Positions 1 to 12,600 of a DNA stretch of 64,000 nucleotides are shown here, one piece after another. Each line of letters opens with the position of its first letter. Within the stretch, counting starts at the first letter, position 1. The DNA is from Pterois miles (taxonomy: Eukaryota; Chordata; Actinopteri; Perciformes; Scorpaenidae). The stretch is from contig CAMQGK010000328.1 in assembly GCA_947000775.1 (NCBI GenBank), positions 1,508,001 to 1,572,000 of the forward strand. The letters run 5' to 3'. Position numbers and translations under genes: made by a program. The notes under the pieces were generated by a model. That model searched no databases, was not told the origin of the DNA, and saw nothing but the letters and a program-made list of their open reading frames with translations.

Positions 1-639
1 AGGTCATTAATCATCTCATTTTTCCTGCCGTTCAGTGTTTGTTTGCCATCATGACAAAGAAGAAACAGAAGTTTAGACATTTTTGCAAATTTCTTAAAAA
101 GGACAAACTGAAATATCACACTGACTTCAGTAATCAGACCCTTTACTCAGAACTTAGTTAAGTCAGGTCTCTGCTGGGCCACTAGAGGACATTCACAGTT
201 GTCCCTGAGCCACTCCTGTGTCGTCTTGGCTGTGTGTTTAGGGTCATTGCCCTGTTGGAAGGTGAACCTTCAGCCCAGTCTGAGGTCCTGATCGCTCTGG
301 ACCAGGTTTTCATTAAAGATATCTCTGTACTTTGCTACATTCAGCTTTCCCTCAGCCCTGACCAGGTACTGACCTCAGGTGGAGGGGGAACAGGAGGAGG
401 ATATGGGTATAAACCTCAGGAAGAAGGGGGATGGGTATAAATACACCAAAATTGGTACAGTGCTCTAAATTTGACCTGGACTGCACCAAGAGGTCCAAAT
501 GGGTCTAGCGACGTTATAAACATTGATATAATGTTTATAAACATTGAAAATCATTCGGTTAGTGTTAATGTATTGCCAGTGACCACGTTGACCTCTCGTG
601 ACCTTTAACCAACTAAGGCCATATTTTGAATTCGGAAAT

Positions 640-830
640 TTTAACTCCAAAATCGCAATACGTGATCCCTGCTCCCTCCTGAATCAGGAGTTATTAGACT
701 TCTGGAGACTCTGGTGTGAAAGCAGGTATCGTTCTTCCTCTTCTCAACGCCCCAGAGCACCCACAGGTGGCCCAGTCCGAGTCCACAGGTGCAGCAGTCC
801 CTCCACCGGCACGTCTGTAATAAGTCATGG
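640..830. repeat. interspersed repeat related to 59180-59340
   Basis: Shares TGGAGACT...TGAAAGCAGGTATC, AGCACCCA and CAGCAGTCCCTCC in the same order with the second locus. Class unknown. Confidence 0.5.
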
Positions 831-1037
831 ACTGCAAAGTATTTTTTCACGGAGGTTGGCGGTAAAGCTGTGAGCTCAGTCTGCAACTCAATACAACGAG
901 AACCGAATCGACCAAGAACCGAATACAAGTCAATACAACTAGATCTGTCACTTTGAGACGAAACTCCAGAAATAAATTCCTAAATATACTAAAGCAGCAA
1001 GGACTTTTTACAAAGCTGCATGCAGCCACAGAAGGAA

Positions 1038-1240
1038 ATGTAAGTGTTAATGTTAAGTTAAATGTTAAATGTCAGGGTTAATGTTAAGTTAAATGTTAAA
1101 TGTAAGTGTTAAAGTTGAGTTAAATGTGTTAATGTTAAGTTAAATGTAAAATGTGTTAATGTTGAGTTAAATGTGTTAATGTTGAGTTAAATGTTAAATG
1201 TAAGTTAAATGTTAAATGTAAGTTAAATGTTAAGTTTTGT
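1038..1240. repeat. degenerate TGTTAAGTTAAATG tandem repeat
   Basis: AT-rich short motif repeated with variation. No coding signal. Confidence 0.8.
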
Positions 1241-1424
1241 TAATGGAAACATTACTACCCTAACCAGTCAGTCCTGTACGGTTCATAGACTCCTGTATAT
1301 AATGTTGTTTTCTTAGTAATATGCTGTTTGGAGTAATTTTCAGTATAGTAAATACTGAAAAATAAGAACAACAGTATGTTTTCTATATAATGATAAAATA
1401 AAGGTTACGTCTGACAGTATTTGT

Positions 1425-1497
1425 TTGGCCCCCGGCAGGAATCTGGGTTTGTCATGTGGCCCCCAGGATCAATAATTGCCCACCCCGGTCTAGAGGC
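1425..1497. mobile_element. hAT (Charlie-like) end fragment
   Basis: GGCCCCCGGCAGGAATCTGG ... CCCACCCCGGTCTAGAGG resembles the common vertebrate non-autonomous hAT terminus. A similar fragment is at 56395-56455. Confidence 0.45.
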
Positions 1498-2281
1498 TCC
1501 AAAACAGGGGCAGTATTTTGTCACTCTGTGCCGTTCAAGGTCTGTGGGTCGTTCAGAGCAGTTTTATGAGGCCGAGGGAGGCTGTTTCAGTTAGTCAACT
1601 TGATAAAATATGGTGTTGGTGTGATTTGGTTGCTCTAAACTTCTTCCACTAAAGAATCATGGAGACCACTGTGCTCTTAGTCCTTCAGCCGGCCCCAGAT
1701 CTGAACCGCGACACAGTCCTGTCTCAGAGCTCTGCAGGCAGATCCTTCAACCCCACCGGTTGGCTTTAGCTCTGATATTCATTGTCAGCTGTGAGACCTT
1801 ATATTGACGGGTGTGTCTTTCCACATTACTGACTCCAGTCAAGGTGGAGAAACATCTCAGAGACGATCAGGGGAAATGGGAGGCACCTGAGCTACATTTC
1901 AAGTGTCACAGTAAAGGGTCTGAAAACTGAAGTCAATGTGATATTTCAGTTTTTCCTTTTTAATAAATTTGAAAAAAATTGTTTCCTCTTTGTCATCATG
2001 GTGTATTGAGTGTAGACTGATGAGGGGAAAAATTATTTAAACCATTTTAGCAGAAGGCTGCAACTTAACAACGTTAATAAAGCGAAGCAGTCTGAAGACT
2101 TTGTGGATACACTGGACTTCTGTATCGCCAGATGTTGTTCAATAACGCCTTTAAAACCAGCAGCTGACATTCAGGCTACATGCACCTGCTCACATGTACA
2201 GGACCAATGCCTGTTTATGCTGGTTAAATGTAAGGAAATAAAGTTGTGGGTTGTTTTAGTTTTTTTTAGTCAACTTTAACA

Positions 2282-3662
2282 CCAGTTTATCACCAAGTCA
2301 GTTGATCTTCAGGGATATTGATCTGTCCATTCAGGAAGAACAAGTGATGGTGAATCACTTTCAGCTGCTGTGGAACAAATGAAAGTGACGACAGGTGTAA
2401 TAGAGAGACAACAGTGAGACAACCAACAAAAAGGGGATGGTTTTACATGTGGTGGCTCTCCTGATCCTTCCTGACCGATTCTTCTCTAGTTCTGGTTCTG
2501 ATAGAGTTCTTGTCACTACTTGTAGTATGAGGTGGTTCCTGCAGCCTGATCAGGTTGATACAGGTAGTCCAGATCCTCCAGGATGGATCATCCATACGTG
2601 AGGTCCCTAGAAGGTTTGCTGTGTCTCCCAGCACAGTCTCAAGAGCCTGGAGGAGACACCAGGAGACCGGCCGTTACACCAGGAGGGCTGGACAGGACCG
2701 GTATCTGTTCCTTAGTGTGAGGAGGACCAGGAGGAGCACTGCTCCATGACGGAAACAGACTCCATGAGGGTGGCACGAGGACCTGACCTCTTCTAGTGAG
2801 ACCTGTGCTCACAGCCCAGCACCCTGCAGCTCCATTGGCATTTACCAGAGAGCACCAGACCTGGCAGGTCCTCCATCGGTTCCCTGTCCTCTTCACAGAT
2901 GAGACCAGGTTCACACTGTGCACATGTGACAGGTGTGAAAGAGTCTGGAGACACCATGGTGAACGTTATGCTGCCTGTAACATCATCCAACATGACCGGT
3001 TTGGTGGGGGGTCAGTGATGGTCTGGGGAGGCCCTCCTTGAAGGGTCCCACAGACCTCCATGTCATAGCCAACAGTACCCTGACTGCTGTTAGGTACCAG
3101 GATGAAATCCTCAAAGTGATTGTCAGACCTTACACTGGTGCAGTGGGTCCTGGGTTCCCCGTGGTCCAGGACTATGCCTCATGTGTCCAGAGTGTGAAGA
3201 CAGTTCTGGATGATGAAGGCATTGATGGCATTGACTGGCCCTCACTTTCCCCTGACCTAAATCCAGCTGAGCACCTACGGGACATGATGGATTGGTACAT
3301 CTGACACCGCCAAGTACTGCCACAGACTGTCCAGGAGCTCACTGAAGCCCTGATCCAGGTCTGGGAGGAGATCCCCAGGACACCATCCCAGTGTGGTTGT
3401 GAGTTCATACAGGCAGGTGGGGATCAAACACACTACTGAGTCACTTTATGAGTTGATGTGATGAAGTTCACACTAGTTGGATCAGCTGTGATTTCACTGT
3501 TTGACCTTGATCCTCGGTGTGATCCTGAATCCAGCCCGTAGTGGGTTGATGGTTCTGGTTTCCACTGACTGCTGTTATGTCATTTTGTTCTCAACTAATT
3601 ATAAAGTGTAGATCTGTAAAGATTTTCAACGTGAATAATTTGTTCGTCAACATCTGATGTGA
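2282..3662 (+). mobile_element. Tc1-like transposon, copy A, with decayed transposase
   Basis: Three plus-strand blocks read as one broken transposase: helix-turn-helix region (VQILQDGSSIREVPRRFAVS), then RFPVLFTDETRF with the first catalytic Asp, then VQDYASC and LSPDLNPAEHLRDMM around the second Asp and the Glu. Frame breaks separate them and the usual VQDNARPH is changed, so it is inactive. It shares both ends with copy B. Confidence 0.88.
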
Positions 3663-4631
3663 AGTGTTCCCTTAATTTTATATCTGTATATACTATATGT
3701 CTTTATATACAGTAAATATACGGCATATACTGTATATACTTATATAAAGAGAGAGAGACGCTATATTTATATATTTATACAAACCAAATGAACTTGAACT
3801 TGTCCAGTCCGAGTAAAGAAAGCAGCTGCAGGTTTTACCTTCGGTGTTTTCCACGACAGCAGAGCTCCAGCTGTTGTCTCGGTGTTCTCCAGATGTGAAC
3901 CTCGTCAGTCGGTTCTCAGTTACTCTGTTTTAGTGTCAGTTTTGGTTCTGTCTCCTTTAGTCGTCTTTAGTCTTTCTCGGTTGTGAAATCCTTCTTCCTG
4001 TATCTGTCACATTTTTTTGAATCCTGTTTCCCTCTCGCGGACCTCCCTCCTCTCGTTCTTTCTGCACTTTCAGCAGAATCAGTTCTTCAGCTGGCAGCGA
4101 CCTTTGACCTCTGGTATCAGTCAGTCCAGTGGACTTTGGCTCTGATGTGATAACGAACAGCACCACAGTTTAGTGACCAATAACAAATGATATGAAGCTT
4201 CCTTTGACTGTAATTTCTAGTCTGATGCAAAGGAGACAAACTAATTATTATTATATTCATGATATCAAATGATAAAACTGATCTGATCTTTAAATGTCAT
4301 GCGGGATGTTGAATAACTGTTTGTGTCAAGGTTTTAGAGCTGTTTAGTTTGTGAAACAATCATGATTTTTCTCTGTTATGTTTCCTTATATTTCAGCAGC
4401 AGTGACAGGAGTCATAATACAAATTAAAATGCCAATACAAAATTCAACAATAAAATAACGTTAAGTTCATGGATCCCTCAGCAAATACAATACATGGTCG
4501 AAAATAACAGATTTCTTTAAATTATGCAAAATAAAAAACATATTTTAATCAAATTAAATTAGAGGTGTTTACAGATAAGTGTTTTTATTTAGCATTTTAT
4601 TTCTGTTAACAACTTTATGTTAATATTTGAC

Positions 4632-4935
4632 TTAGTTATAATGTGAGCTTCTCCTCTTTTTGGACCGTTCCCTGTAAACCCTGGAGATGGTTTGTGTGCG
4701 TGAAAATCCCAGAAGATCAGCAGTCTCTGAAATACTCAGAGCAGCCCGTCTGGCACCTACAAAGTCACTTAAATCCCCTTTCTTCCCCATTCTGATGCTC
4801 GGTTTGAACGTCAGCAAGTTGTCTCGACCACGTCTACATGCCTAAATGCACTGAGTTGCGACCATGTGATTGGCTGATTAGCTATGTGCGTTAATGAGCA
4901 ATTGAACAGGTGTACCTGATTATGTGGCCGGTGAG
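4632..4935 (-). mobile_element. Tc1-like transposon fragment (5' end and transposase N-terminus)
   Basis: Minus strand reads MGKKGDLSDF...GARRAALSISETADLLGFSRT, the N-terminal DNA-binding part of a fish Tc1 transposase. Upstream sequence ACCTGTTCAATTGCTCATTA matches the familiar terminus. The rest is missing. Confidence 0.75.
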
Positions 4936-5984
4936 CGTATGTCAGAAGGTGGATCTGAGAGAAAGTCAATCAGCTTCCCGGTGTCACCAAACGGATCCAG
5001 AGCCAGAGCAACATGATGTCGTCTCCATGGCAGATAGTCAGAGCAGCGATGCTGATGGTTCGGCCGAGTCCTCAAGTGCTCAACACACTTCCACATATAA
5101 AAACATAGAGTAGTAAAGTGTAGGAGTAAAGCTCAAACAAATAAAAATTACAAAGAAGCAGGAGGATTGCCAATGTCCAAGTCAAATGTTTTTGTCAGCA
5201 GAGCATTTCTGTCTCTTCTAAAAAAAAGAGGAAAATGTAGTCAGTAAGCGCAAGTGGTGATTTCTCCAAGAGGTTGTCATCTATCAGAGTACCTACGAAA
5301 CCTGATTCTTTGTTATGAACTTATTATTTGAGTTTACTTTGCTCATTACCATATTATTATTTCCAGCAAATTACATTACAAGCCCTCGGAGCCCCGAGGA
5401 ACACCCGACTAGGAAGTGACTCACCTCCACCCTCGACTCCTGCTGCGGGAGTATCGCCTGCCATGGGATCTGAACCAAGACCTGGACCTGGATCCAAACC
5501 AGAACCAGGAAAGCAGTAGTCAGAGGCAGACCAGAGAGAGTCCATGTAACAAAGTGATGCAGTCTGACTACAGATGGACATTACTCATGTACACGTAGAA
5601 GTAGGCAGTAAAACTAGACTTATTCAGTAAAGACAGGAATGGGTGATGAAATAAACCTTTTGCATGCCGGCCCTCTTTGGACCAGGTCCAGCAGATCTAG
5701 ATGATCTAGAAGATTTCTAATGATGATTATACTGACTGGGACTTGATAGCAGCGAGTCAGGCTTTTCTAGAAGAGACCGCAGCCCAGCGGGTCTTATCCT
5801 TGTGGGGGGGGTGTCGGTCTGTCTGTGGGCCCGCTAAAATCTTGAGGAGTTCAGTTCAGCATCGGCAGAAAACTAGTTTTAGGTATCTGAATCAAACTAT
5901 GAGACCTAAAAATATCTGATCAGAGACCAGGTCCATGAGGAGGACAGAGGTTAGCTACAGCTACAGCAGTCTGTACAGTACATA

Positions 5985-7068
5985 TAGAGTACTCTATATG
6001 GCATATATAGACTACAGTAGTTTGTAGGGTAGATACTGAATAGACTACAGTAGTCTGTATGGTATATACTGAATAGACTACAGTAGTTTGTATGGTATAT
6101 ACTGAACAGACTACAGTAGTCTGTATGGTATATACTGAATAGACTACAGTAGTTTGTATGGTATATACTGAATAGACTACAGTAGTCTGTATGGTATATA
6201 CTGAATAGACTACAGTAGTTTGTATGGTATATACTGAACAGACTACAGTAGTCTGTATGGTATATACTGAATAGACTACAGTAGTCTGTATGGTATATAC
6301 TGAATAGACTACAGTAGTCTGTATGGTATATACTGAATAGACAACAGTAGTCTGTATGGTATATACTGAATAGACTACAGTAGTCTGTATGGTATATACT
6401 GAATAGACTACAGTAGTCTAGGCTGTATATACTGAATAGACTACAGTAGTCTGTATGGTATATACTGAATAGACTACAGTAGTCTGTATGGTATATACTG
6501 AATAGACTACAGTAGTCTGTATGGTATATACTGAATAGACTACAGTAGTCTGTATGGTATATACCGAATAGACTACAGTAGTCTAGGCTGTATATACTGA
6601 ATAGACTACAGTAGTCTAGGCAATATATACTGAATAGACTACAGTAGTCTGTATGGTATATACTGAATAGACTACAGTAGTCTAGGCTGTATATACTGAA
6701 TAGACTACAGTGGTCTGTATGGTATATACTGAATAGACTACAGTAGTCTAGTATGGTATATACTGAATAGACTACAGTAGTCTGTATGGTATATACTGAA
6801 TAGACTACAGTAGTCTGTATGGTATATACTGAACAGACTACAGTAGTCTGTATGGTATATACTGAATAGACTACAGTAGTCTGTATGGTATATACTGAAT
6901 AGACTACAGTAGTCTGTATGGTATATACTGAATAGACTACAGTAGTCTGTATGGTATATACTGAACAGACTACAGTAGTCTGTATGGTATATACTGAATA
7001 GACTACAGTAGTCTGTATGGTATATACTGAACAGACTACAGTAGTCTGTATGGTATACAGAATATAAC
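5985..7068. repeat. 33-bp palindrome-containing minisatellite, about 32 copies
   Basis: Unit GTATGGTATATACTGAATAG + ACTACAGTAGTCT; AGACTACAGTAGTCT is nearly self-complementary. The 33-bp period keeps a minus-strand frame open (SIYHTDYCSLF repeats), which is an artefact. Confidence 0.95.
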
Positions 7069-7405
7069 CTACAGTAATCTAAACAGCACATGATAGAAGC
7101 CCAATAATGAAATGTGACCAGAACCTTGAAAGTAGGCTGAATATAATAACATAAGATAAATAATATCGTGGGCAGCAGGAGGACAGAGTAAGCGATCAGC
7201 ATCTGTGTCATGTTGACGCCATCGATGGAGACATTTGAAACACATCTCCAGGTTTGTTTGGATCAATATGCTGAAGATGAGTCATGGGGTCCATATGGAT
7301 CCTCCTGTTCCTGCTGATAAGAGACATACAGTATCTGACCAGTTATCAGTCATTCAAGGTTAACGGCAGAAGAACTGGTTCAGTGTTTCCCTTAAAAATA
7401 ATACA

Positions 7406-7406
<1 letters not shown>

Positions 7407-7446
<40 letters not shown>
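7407..7446. repeat. TA microsatellite
   Basis: About 20 uninterrupted TA units. Confidence 0.97.
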
Positions 7447-7449
<3 letters not shown>

Positions 7450-7701
7450 TATATAATAGATTATATTATGAAAAAATCCATTACCTTATGGGCTCACAGG
7501 GATATTAGAAATATCATAAATACACAAAAGTCAGAATAACTCATTAACTCAATATTAATGACTGTACTGAGCATGGTATTCATTTTAATAAAGAGTAAAT
7601 ACGTACATTGTGTCTGGAGGGAGCAGACAGGTGTGACGATGACACACAGTCCACACTCCAACCAATCAGGAGGAGCATAGAATGAAAACGTAAGAATAAA
7701 G

Positions 7702-8709
7702 GTCAACGGTTCATAAAATTCACTGTTCGGTTCGGTTTACAGTTTGAGGTCACGGTTTTCAGTTCGGTTCGGTACAGCCGTAAACGGTACTTATGGTACA
7801 GCAAGGAGGACAATTTCCAATTTGAACAGTTTTTCTATTTATTTGCCAAAATACGTCAACTGTTTGCCTGAACAACAGCAGACTAGGCTAACATGAGGAA
7901 CAAGTGCCACTGTGTTCTTTAAAAATATTTAATACATAAAAAACAAATTATAGGTTCAGGCCATCAACAAAAAGTGCATCAGGGCAGCCAGCACTAGACC
8001 TGTCTCTCTATTCCCTGATATTTAAATAATAATAATAAAAAAAAACACAGAGGCTAAGGCCATCAACATAGAGGTTTTTTTCTGTCAGCTCTGTCTGAGT
8101 CTGCATGTAGAGGCTGTTTTATGCTGCTGGGAGAAGGAGTTGCTCTTTCCTCCCCGACTCTCTCCTCCTATCAACGGACACACCAGAGTGATGTCTCTGT
8201 AAATGATTGATCATATTGGAGGTATAGCCGCTGTCATAAGCCATACGTGATGCACAGTGCTGACACGCAGTTGATGTTGTAGTCACCACTTTATCGTGTC
8301 CTCTCTCCATTTCCTGAACCAATCACAGCTGGACTCTGCTCTTCATCAACGTCTCTGCCAGCTGAGAAGACTGAGATGGAAGGAGGCGGGGTCACGCCTC
8401 CTCAGTACGTTTTATCTTTGACGGTAAAACACATGCGCAGTAAAATCTGGTGCACCTCGCCGAAATTGAGCCAATAACAATGACCGCAGCTTCAGTTACA
8501 CTGCGCATGTGTTATACCTCATATTCCTGTCTGCCGTGTCCCAGCCTCTTTCCATAGGCCTTGATTTCTAGTGGGACAATAAATACGATGAAAAAATACA
8601 CAATCGGCCTCATAACCTGTTCAAATGAACCGAATGGTACATGCATGACCTGAACCGTGACTAGCGAACCGAGCGGTTCAGATAAAAATCCAAACCGTTC
8701 CCATCCCTA
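7702..8709 (-). mobile_element. hAT-type non-autonomous element, copy 1, with BED zinc-finger fragment
   Basis: Minus-strand frame 8119-8322 (MVQEMERGHDK...CQHCASR...HLQRHHSGV) is a BED finger as in ZBED/hAT transposases. The right end GTTCCCATCCCTA is the family terminus; the left end has decayed. No catalytic domain. Confidence 0.82.
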
Positions 8710-8792
8710 ATATAGACTGTGAATAGCAACAGAGACAGGAAACAGGAAGCGGTGGTGGTTTCTGTTGTCCATCAGCTCAGTGTACAAACACC

Positions 8793-8798
8793 TTTATT
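8793..8798 (-). terminator. candidate sos1 polyadenylation signal AATAAA
   Basis: TTTATT on the plus strand reads AATAAA on the minus strand, about 360 bases past the sos1 stop. A GT-rich stretch follows. It would give a 3' UTR of roughly 380 nt. No transcript data, so only a candidate. Confidence 0.45.
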
Positions 8799-9158
8799 CC
8801 CTTGTTGTAAAGATCAATACAGTACCTCTTTAGTTCTGTCCAGTACCTGAAGGCTCCACTTCAGTCTGTGGAGCACTACGTTACCCACAATCCTCTCTGT
8901 TCAATGCAAAGTGGTCTGATCAGGTCTGACAACATAGACGAATGTTGGCCAGAGTTCAACATCTGGATGCCACAATCAGTTTGTTTTTCACAACAAGGGC
9001 ACATGATCATCATTTAACCAGATCAGAACATCCTGATTGGTCCATCAGATGTTTTCTCTTTAAATCCATTGTTTTTTGTTCTGATCCAATCAGCTGTAGT
9101 GTTAGCTCATTGAGCTCCGCCTCCTCCGCAGGCTGTCCAATCAGCTGCCCCGCCCCCT

Positions 9159-9658
9159 TCAGGAAGTCCAGGCTGTCCAGTCACAATGTGGGGGGTGGGT
9201 CCAGCAGGGGGCGTGGCTCAGAGACTCCCTCTTGTAGGTCTTGGGAGGAAGTTTGGGGACGCTGTGCCGAGGGGGCACGGGCGGGCCATCCAGGGGGAGG
9301 AGGGGGAGGGGCGGGGAGGGGAGGGGCATCTTCCTGGAGGCAGGGGTGGGGCTGGGTGTGACGGGGGTGAGAGGAGGAAGGGGGGCGAAGAGGAAGAGGG
9401 GGCTATGGGGGCAGAGCTGATGGAGGGCGAGGAGGAGGAGGTGGTGGAGGGGAAGAAGGCCTGCAGGTCACAGCGGGGGCGACCCTGAGGTGGGGGGAGG
9501 AGGTGCAGAGGAGAGCTGAGAGGCTCCCGAGGAGGCAGGGAGGGGGGACTGTCGGGGGCAGGCGATGATGTCAGTGACGAGGAGTAACGAGGGGGGAGGA
9601 GCTTACAGGTGGGCTGACGAGGGGGGACGGCGGGGGGGCTGTCCAACGTCGACATCAT
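9159..9658 (-). CDS. sos1: sos1 coding exon 22 and stop (residues 1168-1333), with apparent frameshift
   Basis: MMSTLDSPPAVPPRQPTCKL and LPPREPLSSPLHLLPPPQGR are in the incoming frame; the conserved end VTPSPTPASRKMPLPSPP... GPPVPPRHSVPKLPPKTYKRE is one frame off. The break lies among C-runs around 9370-9400. In the conserved frame the stop is TGA at 9159-9161. The exon is 500 nt where 501 is expected. A third frame with PLLDPPPTL and a stop at 9181-9183 resembles the PPLLEN end of human SOS1, so the last 15 or so residues are uncertain. Confidence 0.85.
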
Positions 9659-12600
9659 CTGAGAAGGGGGGGGGGGGGGACATTTACTGATACTGACCAT
9701 GTCAACATGACTACTATACAAATACTCCCCTGATATACTGGTTAACACGACTCTGATTATAACTGGAGGAGAACACACCTCCCTCACATCTGGTCTGAAG
9801 AACCTTAATGTCAGGATACAGGGACCAGGGACCAGGGACCAGGGACTAAATTAAGTTATGTGGGCCCTGGTCAGGGGGTAGTACTGTCTGAAAGTACCTG
9901 AACTTTTGGGGATGGAGTTCACAGAGATGAGGTCACTGATTGGTCAAACACAGACACAGAGCTGCTGCTTCAACTTAACCGTTTCTTTCATAAAACAAGT
10001 ACTCTGGTATTGATTAAGGACCATTTTAGGACAAGAGAACATTGCTCTATTTGACAACATTAACAGTAAAGTTTGTCTCTGAGATCGAGCAGCGAGCATT
10101 TCTGTTTGTTTCAGCATCTTATAGATGAAATGAACTGAACTGACCACCATGTGATGTAGGTCTCACAAGGAGGTCCTCCCACATTGATCGTCCATCCCTG
10201 ATCCGCCGAGTTGATTAGGTGAAGGTTTAACTTCACCTTATCCTCACAAGTCTTTAGACTGCTATGGGAATGCGGACTATTCACTACTGAAGAGTAGTCC
10301 TGGGACTAAAAAGACCAGGAAGTTCTGGGTGGAAACCTGGCTGACGCATGTTCTTTGTTAGTGCATCTTCTTTAATACCTGAACACAACAGCACAGTGGT
10401 TACCTTTGAGGGAGAGGACTCAGCAGGAGCCGACTCTGGACGTCTGCGAGGAGGAACGGGAGGAGGAACTGGTGGAGGAACTGGAGGGGGAACCGGAACA
10501 TCCTCAGAACCACGACTGAAACTCACCATGGAGGAGACCGAAGAGGACCCTGGGACCAGACAGAATAACCTTTAAACATCACAACATCAAGCTCAAAGGA
10601 GTTACATATTGGTGATATCAACATCAGAGAGTGTCGACGTCGTCCTGGGTGCTGTTAAGCTCACAGCTGAAGCAGTAAGCCACCTTTACCCTGGGCCTTT
10701 CCAAGCCAACCTCGATCCAGTGGTCGCAGTGTCCCATAGAGAAAATGTGCCTGGTGAGGGCCAGCCAGTGCCAAGGAGAGGTCTCATGAGGAGATCCTCC
10801 CACACCGAGCGTCTGTCACTGACCTGGTGATTTGAATCACCCAGACACACTTCTGAACAGACCTTTGATTGGTGGGATAGTGTGTTGGTGGGCGGGGTTA
10901 ATATCAGACCTTTGATTGGTGGTATAGTGCGTTAGTGGGCGGGTCTTACTGGAGTGGAAGGGGCTGCTGGGACCCTGCGGTGAGTCGAACACGCTGCCCA
11001 CGTCTGTGGAGCTGGAGGCGGCGGAGGCGGGGGTGGAGTCAGAGGGGTGCGGGGGGAGTTAGGGGCTGAAACAGCGCCCCCCTCAGCATCGCTGTCTGGG
11101 ATGCGGCTGTAACTGATCTTCCTGGGCTCGTTCTGCAGTGGTGTCGGGTGCCGCATGGTCCCAGGCCTCGACAAGGTCGGACGGATCCCCGGAGACTTCA
11201 GGGGACAGGTATACCTCTTCACCTGGGGGGGGGGGGGGGGGGGGGGGGGGGAGACATATTAAAACAGATTACAGCCTACATTACCCCCAATGCACTTCTC
11301 CCTCTGACAGCTGTGTGGTAGCTTGTGGTGTGTTAAGCTAGCAGCAGCTAATGTGGCCTGCAGCTACAGAGGTTTGGTAACATCTCTTCTTTCTAACTTT
11401 ATTTACTAACTGTCAAACTTGAGATCTTCAACCATTGCTGACTCCAGTGACATCACTTGAGGACATTTATAAGACAGTCCCACAGCAGCTCTCTCTGGAG
11501 ACGGTAAAGACTTAATACTACTTTAAAAACATGCAGTGGGGAAAGTCATGAAGACCTTCATTGGTTATTTAATACCTCTGGCTGTGTTTTGAGGGTAAAT
11601 TAAGGGTTAATTAAGGCCGTTCTGTGATACCTCAGCAGGAAGTTCAGGACTGATGTTCAGACTGTGACTGCTCATGTGTTTGTGTTGCCATGGTGACACT
11701 TACAAATCGAGGTAACGATCGGGCGTTTCGAGGTTCGATCTCTAGAGATTTGTTGAAGAGATGATCAGCAAAATCTTTCTCTGACAGGTCCTCCATCGGG
11801 TTCAGGTTCTCAAAGAACTTCTGCTCCACAAACAGAGAACACGTCACACCTCTGACACCACACACAACGCTGTTGGCGAGAACAGGAAGAACCATCGGCA
11901 CACTGACCCTGATGTCGGCCTCCACTCTCAGGCAGTACGGTTGGTTCTGGTACTGTTGGATCTCTCCCGTGATTTCAGCCACTTTTCTCCTCTTGCTGAA
12001 GTTGATCAGATCTTTGCTGTGTCTGCGCAGGAAGTCGGGGTTTCCCTCCTCCGTCTTCAGGATGTTGGTCAGGTAGATTCCTGACAAACACAGAGAGAGG
12101 CTTCTTATTAACCTTTGACCCTTCACGTTAAACCCCTTTAAAAACAGACAGTGTGTCGGAGCATACCAAAGAAGGGGACACACGGAGGGTTGATGGAGCG
12201 CAGTTTAGCTAAATACTTTTTGTAGTGATCTTCACTCAGCTCATGAGCTTCTTCCAGGATTCTTCTCTGTCGACTTGGAATTTGCTGGAAACCAAAAACA
12301 ACAGCATTGATTTAGAGTTGGTAACCTTTTCCCAAATTTAAGAATTACTGAAATAGCACTCTTTGTCTTATGAATGAGAGCATGATGATCGGTGGTGGCA
12401 GAGGGAAGAGGTGACAGAGTTTACCTGAGTGAACAGATGTATAAAGTGTAGCAGCACAAACCACATGCCTGAGTGCAGGTAATGCCGGAGCTTCTTCTAT
12501 TAATTTGTAATGTTAGCTGATGAAGTAATTTGAAAAAAAAAAGCTATTCAGTATGATGGAGAGTGGACATTACAGATAGTAATGGTGACTATATACACTA

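Larger units (their letters stand above)
45..2110. mobile_element. Tc1-like element with inverted terminal arms, degenerate
   Basis: 45-150 is the inverted counterpart of about 1905-2010 (CTGAAATATCACA, TTTTTAATAAATTTG, GACAAAGAGGAAAC). The 1905-2110 end resembles the widespread fish Tc1 terminus (AAACCATTTTAG...). The minus strand at 150-330 keeps decayed transposase sequence of the NDPKHTAKTTQEWLRDN type. The interior is largely replaced by other repeats. Confidence 0.7.

Noticed and set aside
6738..7211. 157-codon minus-strand frame with SIYHTDYCSLF repeats
   Set aside because: Artefact of the 33-bp minisatellite.
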